Part shown: one piece after another, positions 59,512-64,000 of the stretch
Position numbering within the stretch: position 1 is the first letter of the stretch
How the letters are laid out: the number at the start of each line of letters is the position of its first letter
Assembly (NCBI GenBank): GCA_046291875.1
Contig: JBKBSF010000024.1
Span: 1 to 64,000, forward strand
From: SKVR01 sp046291875
GTDB lineage: Bacteria > Bacteroidota > Bacteroidia > Bacteroidales > UBA7960
Reading direction: 5' to 3'
Length of the DNA: 64,000 nt
Made by a program: the position numbers and the translations under genes
Notes under the pieces: model-generated
Databases searched by the model: none
What the model was told of the DNA's origin: nothing
What the model saw: the letters and a program-made list of their open reading frames with translations, nothing else

Positions 59512-61473
59512 ATGAAACTTTCGGTAATTATTGTAAATTACAACGTTAAGTATTTTCTGGAGCAATGCCTCAAATCGGTTCTCAATGCCGGAAAAGATCT
59601 GGCTATGGAAGTTTTTGTTGTAGACAACAACTCCGTTGATGGATCGGTGGAAATGGTAAGGCAAAAGTTTCCCGGCGTAAAACTCATTGCCAACAAAGAG
59701 AATGCAGGTTTCAGCAAAGCCAACAACCAGGCCATTCATATTGCATCAGGAGAATACATCCTTTTACTCAATCCCGACACCGTTGTGGAAGACCAAACCT
59801 TCAGTCGGGTGGTTGATTTTATGGATCATACCCCCGATGCGGGCGGGTTGGGAGTAAAGATGATTGATGGGCAGGGAGTGTTTCTTCCCGAATCCAAAAG
59901 AGGGTTGCCCACGCCTGCTGTGGCTTTTTTCAAGATCTTTGGATTGTCGTCGTTGTTTCCCAAAAGCAGGTTGTTTGGCCGCTATCATTTGGGTTTCCTC
60001 GACCCCAATGAGGTGCATTCGGTTGAAGTGCTCTCAGGAGCCTTTATGCTCATGCGGCGCTCTGTGCTTGAAAAAACCGGCTATCTTGATGAAACCTTTT
60101 TTATGTATGGCGAAGATATCGACCTCTCCTGGCGAATCATCCAGGCTGGTTACAAAAACTATTATTTCCCGCATACACGCATTATTCACTACAAAGGAGA
60201 AAGCACTAAAAAAAGCAGCATCAATTATGTGTTTGTTTTTTACAATGCTATGATCATTTTTGCCAGGAAGCATTTTTCAGCAAAAAATGCCAGGGTATTC
60301 TCCTTTTTAATCAACCTGGCAATCTATTTCAGGGCTTCGCTGGCCATAGTAAATCGCTTTCTGAAACGAAGCATAGTGCCTTTGCTCGATGCTGCAATAA
60401 TCTTTGCCGGATTTGCTTACATAAAGGAATACTGGGAAAGCAAAGTAATGGATTTCGATCAGAGCTATTATCCTCCGGAGTTTTTGTATTACTTCGTTCC
60501 GGCTTACATCCTGATCTGGCTTTTCACGGTGTATATCAGCGGTGGGTACGACAAGCCCCTTAAGCTCTTCCGTATAGTGCGGGGTATCGGACTGGGCACG
60601 GTTGTGATACTTGTAATTTATGCCCTGCTTCCCATTTCTATGAGGTTTTCAAGGGCACTCATATTGCTGGGTAGTCTGTGGGCTCTGGTAAGTATGGTGC
60701 TGACACGATTGAGCTGGAACCTGATCCGCTACAAAAACCTGGCCCTGGGCTCAGAGATCAACAAACGGATTGCCATCATAGGCAACGGCGCTGAACCCGA
60801 ACGAATTGCCATGATGCTCAGGCAAAGTGGCAGCAACGCATTCATTGGTTTTGTAAGTACAGAACCCCAAACTCCCCCCTCCGATGGATACCTGGGTACA
60901 CTCTCGCAGTTGAACGAGATCATGGAAGTCTACAACATCAACGAATTGATTTTCTGTGCAGCCGAAATGAGTTCTGAGGCCATCATCTCGCATATGACCG
61001 GAATGAAGGGCAAAACCGTTACTTTCAAAATTGCTCCCCCCGAAAGCCTCTTTATCATTGGAAGTAACTCCATTGACACCTTTGGCGATTTGTTTACACT
61101 CGATGTAAACACCATTAACCAAACGGCCAACAAACGCAACAAACGACTTTTCGATATACTGATTTGCGGGTGGGTTGTAGTTACATTTCCGCTGTTGGTA
61201 TGGTTTGTAAAAAAACCTTCAGGGTTGCTGCCCAATTTGCTGGCCGTGATTCTTGGGCAGAAAACCTGGGTGGGATACAATCCGGTAGCCCCTTTGGTAA
61301 GACTGCCGGCGTTGAAGAGATCTGTTCTTAATCCCGCAGATGCTTTTCCGGGAAAAACCCTCGACCTCACAACCCTTTCTAATCTCAATACATTGTACGC
61401 CAAGGATTACAGGCTTGAGAACGATTTCCAGATTCTTTGGAAGGGAATTCGCAATCTGGGCAGAAGATTGTAG
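59512..61473 (+). CDS. GT2 glycosyltransferase fused to degenerate glycosylphosphotransferase-like membrane region
   Basis: A 653-residue membrane protein. Residues 1-240 are a GT2 rhamnosyltransferase-type domain (LSVIIVNYNVKYFLEQCL, EYILLLNPDTVVE, MYGEDIDLSWRI). Residues ~260-420 hold about five TM helices. Residues ~430-540 look like the Rossmann-like CoA-binding domain of polyprenyl-phosphate sugar transferases (RIAIIGNGAEPERIAMML). The tail KRNKRLFDILICGWVV with LPNLLAVILGQKTWVGY resembles the start and end of the sugar-transferase catalytic domain but without the catalytic middle, so that activity is probably lost. Likely envelope glycan synthesis; 16 bases after recR. Confidence 0.85.
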   Translation: MKLSVIIVNYNVKYFLEQCLKSVLNAGKDLAMEVFVVDNNSVDGSVEMVRQKFPGVKLIANKENAGFSKANNQAIHIASGEYILLLNPDTVVEDQTFSRVVDFMDHTPDAGGLGVKMIDGQGVFLPESKRGLPTPAVAFFKIFGLSSLFPKSRLFGRYHLGFLDPNEVHSVEVLSGAFMLMRRSVLEKTGYLDETFFMYGEDIDLSWRIIQAGYKNYYFPHTRIIHYKGESTKKSSINYVFVFYNAMIIFARKHFSAKNARVFSFLINLAIYFRASLAIVNRFLKRSIVPLLDAAIIFAGFAYIKEYWESKVMDFDQSYYPPEFLYYFVPAYILIWLFTVYISGGYDKPLKLFRIVRGIGLGTVVILVIYALLPISMRFSRALILLGSLWALVSMVLTRLSWNLIRYKNLALGSEINKRIAIIGNGAEPERIAMMLRQSGSNAFIGFVSTEPQTPPSDGYLGTLSQLNEIMEVYNINELIFCAAEMSSEAIISHMTGMKGKTVTFKIAPPESLFIIGSNSIDTFGDLFTLDVNTINQTANKRNKRLFDILICGWVVVTFPLLVWFVKKPSGLLPNLLAVILGQKTWVGYNPVAPLVRLPALKRSVLNPADAFPGKTLDLTTLSNLNTLYAKDYRLENDFQILWKGIRNLGRRL

Positions 61474-61785
61474 AAAGTAATAGTTGCCCATAACCCGGTT
61501 TTTAGCGTCCATCGTACATGCCTCCGGCCAGCAGTAAAACATATTTACAACCTGCATAAACCTTTTCAACCGGGGGTTGTTAGCATTTGCAACATTGCAA
61601 AGCAAGAAACCCTTGTTTGAGTTTGATTTTTTTAACCCCATGAGTTTTCCCGGGGTCTCCATATAAATTTATCAAAAGCTCATATTTTCAAGCCATGCTG
61701 CATAGCTCTTGAAAAATTATGTGTAATTTTGATCTGATACCAAAAGCAGTTACAACCCAAAAAGAACGAGCAAAACACAACGTAA
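61474..61785. other. Intergenic region, 312 bases
   Basis: It holds a -7 box TAATTTTG (61724-61731) 55 bases before the E2 gene, without a -33 TTG at suitable spacing. A short CCCC/GGGG inverted repeat lies near 61636-61655. No ORF or RNA gene is seen. Confidence 0.35.
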
Positions 61786-63108
61786 ATGGCAAAATTTGAA
61801 ATCGTAATGCCCAAACTGGGCGAGAGCATTGTGGAAGCTACTCTTACCAAATGGCTTAAGCAGGTGGGAGAACAAATATCGGAAGATGAAGCTATTGCTG
61901 AAATCGCCACGGATAAGGTAGATTCAGAGGTTCCTTCGCCGGTGGCGGGTATTATTGAGCAATTATTGTTTAAAGAAGGTGACGTGGTAGAAATTGGAAA
62001 ACCCATTGCCGTAATTGCCCTGAACGGAAAAGTTTCTTCAGACCCCAAATCCGGCGCACAGCAGCCGGTTTCTCAGAAGCAACCTTCCGAAGCACCCGTT
62101 CAGAAATCTGTTGAAGCACCCCAGGAGATTATCCTTGCGGAACCTCTGGGCCAAAGCGACTCTGGCCGCTTTTACTCACCCCTGGTAAGAAACATAGCCA
62201 AGGAGGAAGGTATCGGTATGGAAGAGCTTGAAAAGATTGCAGGAAGTGGCAAGGACAATCGCCTCACCAAGGACGACCTGATGAAATACCTCAGTACACG
62301 AGGTCAGGCAGCACAACGCCCTGCTGCCGTTTCGCACGGAGCTCAGGCACAATCAGCTGCAGTAAAACCTGTGCATTTGCCAGAAGCTAAAGCCGAAGCC
62401 GGTGACGAAGTGATTGAAATGAGCCGTATGCGTAAACTCATTGTGCAGCATATGGTTGCTTCAGAAGCCACCAGTGTACATGTTACTTCGGTAATCGAAA
62501 TAGATGTTACCAACCTGGTTAGGTGGCGCGAAAAGAACAAAAAAGCCTTCGAGATGCGTGAAGGAGAAAAGCTGACCTTTACCCCTGTATTTGTGCATGC
62601 CGTTGCCCGCACGCTTAAGGAATTCCCCATGCTTAACTCCAGCGTCAGTGGCGAAAACATCATCCTGCGCAAAAACATCAACATAGGAATGGCTGCTGCC
62701 CTGCCCGATGGCAACCTCATAGTACCTGTTATCAGAAACGCAGATCACAAGAGTTTGCTGGGCCTTGTAAAAGATGTGAACGATCTGGCCAACCGGGCCC
62801 GTAACAATAAATTGCAGCCCGACGAAATCCAGGGAGGTACCTTTACTCTTACTAACGTAGGATCTTTCGATACCATTTTTGCAACCCCCATTATCAATCA
62901 GCCTCAAGTTGCCATCCTGGCCACCGGTGCCATTAAGAAGCGCCCTGTGGTGCTGGAAACCGAACATGGTGATACCATTGCCATTCGTAGCATGCTGTAT
63001 CTTTCCATGTCTTACGATCATCGTATTGTCGATGGCGCATTGGGAGGTATGGCCCTGCGGCGCATGGGCGAGTATCTGCAAAACTGGGATGTAAACACCC
63101 CCATTTAA
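61786..63108 (+). CDS. 2-oxo acid dehydrogenase E2 component (dihydrolipoamide acyltransferase)
   Basis: A 440-residue protein with one lipoyl domain (EIATDKVDSE, lipoyl Lys 44), an Ala/Pro/Gln-rich linker, a peripheral-subunit-binding domain (~129-169, YSPLVRNIAKEEGIGMEELE), and a catalytic core ending SYDHRIVDGALGG (His 412, Asp 416). It transfers acyl groups from lipoate to CoA in a pyruvate, branched-chain or 2-oxoglutarate dehydrogenase complex. The single lipoyl domain and core type fit the branched-chain/generic group. E1 and E3 genes are not next to it, which is common in Bacteroidota. Confidence 0.94.
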   Translation: MAKFEIVMPKLGESIVEATLTKWLKQVGEQISEDEAIAEIATDKVDSEVPSPVAGIIEQLLFKEGDVVEIGKPIAVIALNGKVSSDPKSGAQQPVSQKQPSEAPVQKSVEAPQEIILAEPLGQSDSGRFYSPLVRNIAKEEGIGMEELEKIAGSGKDNRLTKDDLMKYLSTRGQAAQRPAAVSHGAQAQSAAVKPVHLPEAKAEAGDEVIEMSRMRKLIVQHMVASEATSVHVTSVIEIDVTNLVRWREKNKKAFEMREGEKLTFTPVFVHAVARTLKEFPMLNSSVSGENIILRKNINIGMAAALPDGNLIVPVIRNADHKSLLGLVKDVNDLANRARNNKLQPDEIQGGTFTLTNVGSFDTIFATPIINQPQVAILATGAIKKRPVVLETEHGDTIAIRSMLYLSMSYDHRIVDGALGGMALRRMGEYLQNWDVNTPI

Positions 63109-63132
63109 CGCCAATAATTTTGCACCATTCAG

Positions 63133-63196
63133 AAGGTTGTCTCAGGGGCCCCAACAATCCGGAACATAATCCGGAAAGCCCTTAAGACAACCTTTT
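63133..63196 (+). terminator. Branched hairpin after the E2 gene, likely terminator
   Basis: AAGGTTGTCT (63133-63142) pairs with AGACAACCTT (63185-63194), with a further GGGC/GCCC pairing and an inner CCGG/CCGG (63159-63162/63171-63174). Only a short T-run follows. Confidence 0.65.
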
Positions 63197-63332
63197 GGTG
63201 TAATACATAGCACATCTGTCACTTTTACATTTAAAAATCTGGCGTTAATTGTCGGTAAACAATTCGTAAAAACAGAAGTCATTGCCGTGGATTTTTGTTA
63301 CTTTCGCAATTCACACAAAAAGCAAAGCCTTC

Positions 63333-64000
63333 ATGCAACTGAATTTAAAGCGCCCCATAGCCTTCTTTGACATCGAAAGTACGGGTACCAATGTGGTAAA
63401 GGATCGTATTGTAGAAATATGCTTTTATAGGGTAATGCCCGATGGCACAACCGAAACCAGACTTCGGCGCATCAACCCCACCATTCCTATCCCCCCTGAA
63501 GTTACGGCCATACATGGCATCAGCAATGAAGATGTGACCAATGAACCCACCTTTAAACAAATTGCCAGATCGCTCAACGACTGGTTGAAGGATTGTGATC
63601 TGGCCGGATACAATTCCAACAAATTTGATGTGCCCATGCTGATCGAAGAATTTCTGCGCTGCGACATCGACTTCAACCTCAAGAACCGAAATCTTGTTGA
63701 TGTGCAGAATATTTTTCACAAGATGGAACCCCGCACCCTGAAGGCCGCCTATAAGTTTTATTGCGGTAAAGAGCTGGTAGATGCGCATACTGCCGAAGCT
63801 GATACCAAAGCCACTTACGAGATCCTGATTTCGCAGATTGAGCGCTATCAGGATACCGAATATACCGACCAGGAGGGCAATGTGAGCAAACCCATACAGA
63901 ACGATATGTCGGCCCTGTATTCCTTCTCCTACAACCACCGCAATGCAGACCTTGTGGGGCACATCGTTTTCAATGCCCACGGTAAGGAAACCTTCAACTT
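63333..64000 (+). CDS. DnaQ-like 3'-5' exonuclease, truncated by window end
   Basis: The frame opens at ATG 63333 and runs to the window edge without a stop (222 codons seen). The DEDDh exonuclease motifs are present: Exo I FFDIESTGTNVVKDRIVEI, Exo II GYNSNKFDVPMLIEEFL, and Exo III AHTAEADTKATYEIL. It is expected to remove nucleotides from DNA or RNA 3' ends with two metal ions. Residues after ~190 (YSFSYNHRNADLVGHIVFN) belong to a C-terminal extension common in Bacteroidota homologues. Whether it serves DNA polymerase III or acts alone is not known. Confidence 0.9.
   Translation, partial: MQLNLKRPIAFFDIESTGTNVVKDRIVEICFYRVMPDGTTETRLRRINPTIPIPPEVTAIHGISNEDVTNEPTFKQIARSLNDWLKDCDLAGYNSNKFDVPMLIEEFLRCDIDFNLKNRNLVDVQNIFHKMEPRTLKAAYKFYCGKELVDAHTAEADTKATYEILISQIERYQDTEYTDQEGNVSKPIQNDMSALYSFSYNHRNADLVGHIVFNAHGKETFN

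Noticed and set aside
61636..61655. CCCC/GGGG inverted repeat as terminator of the two-domain glycosyltransferase
   Set aside because: The stem is short and the T-run lies on the wrong side for the plus strand; it is about 160 bases after the stop.
1..64000. CRISPR array, tRNA, rRNA, integrase or transposase genes
   Set aside because: Looked for regular spaced repeats, tRNA-like folds and transposase or integrase motifs on both strands and saw none that hold up.

Overview
The window is a chromosomal segment of a member of the Bacteroidota, most likely the Bacteroidales/Marinilabiliales side of the phylum. The evidence is: type IX secretion (T9SS) C-terminal sorting domains on two exported peptidases; TonB-dependent receptors with an N-terminal carboxypeptidase-regulatory-like domain and a DUF4249 lipoprotein partner; DUF4197, DUF6132 and DUF6913 family proteins; and repeated promoters of the Bacteroides type (TTG, 17-23 nt, TAnnTTTG). 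I found no tRNA or rRNA gene, no CRISPR array, no transposase and no prophage. Gene order looks like ordinary chromosome, with a few accessory islands.

Layout. 1-7.2 kb: end of a secreted subtilase, an aspartase fused to a cyclic-nucleotide-binding-like domain, then three minus-strand units (PepSY-type membrane protein, small exported protein, FecA-like TonB receptor) that look like metal/siderophore uptake. 7.5-16.5 kb: acyl-CoA synthetase, PQQ-type sugar dehydrogenase lipoprotein, a glycosyltransferase overlapping an ECF sigma factor gene, tgt-lptF, a foldback element, and a thioredoxin group. 16.8-27.1 kb: DUF4197 lipoprotein, dihydroorotate-dehydrogenase-like protein, nucleoside kinase, two FadL-type porins with a GDSL lipoprotein, VanX-like dipeptidase, nitroreductase. 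27.2-31.3 kb: flippase, chain-length and O-antigen polymerase genes without glycosyltransferases. 31.4-43.3 kb: MscS channel, two M14 carboxypeptidases, dapA, flavin reductase, PhnP-like hydrolase, an oligopeptide-binding lipoprotein, a DUF1295/SRPBCC pair and a three-domain universal stress protein.

43.4-50 kb is the most unusual part: an exported protein built from thirteen units of about 16 residues, then a minus-strand operon of a GNAT acetyltransferase, two D-Ala-D-Ala-ligase-like ATP-grasp enzymes, a GNAT domain fused to a histone-deacetylase/acetylpolyamine-amidohydrolase domain, and a small ORF overlapping the start of the fusion gene. The enzymes together (acetylation, deacetylation, amide ligation) suggest a pathway for a small amide- or peptide-type metabolite, or a modified small protein, that I do not recognise. 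50.1-64 kb: TonB receptor/DUF4249/sodium-symporter operon, exported metallo-beta-lactamase-fold hydrolase, membrane pyrophosphatase hppA, recR followed by a two-domain glycosyltransferase, a lipoamide acyltransferase (E2), and the start of a DnaQ-like exonuclease cut by the window end.
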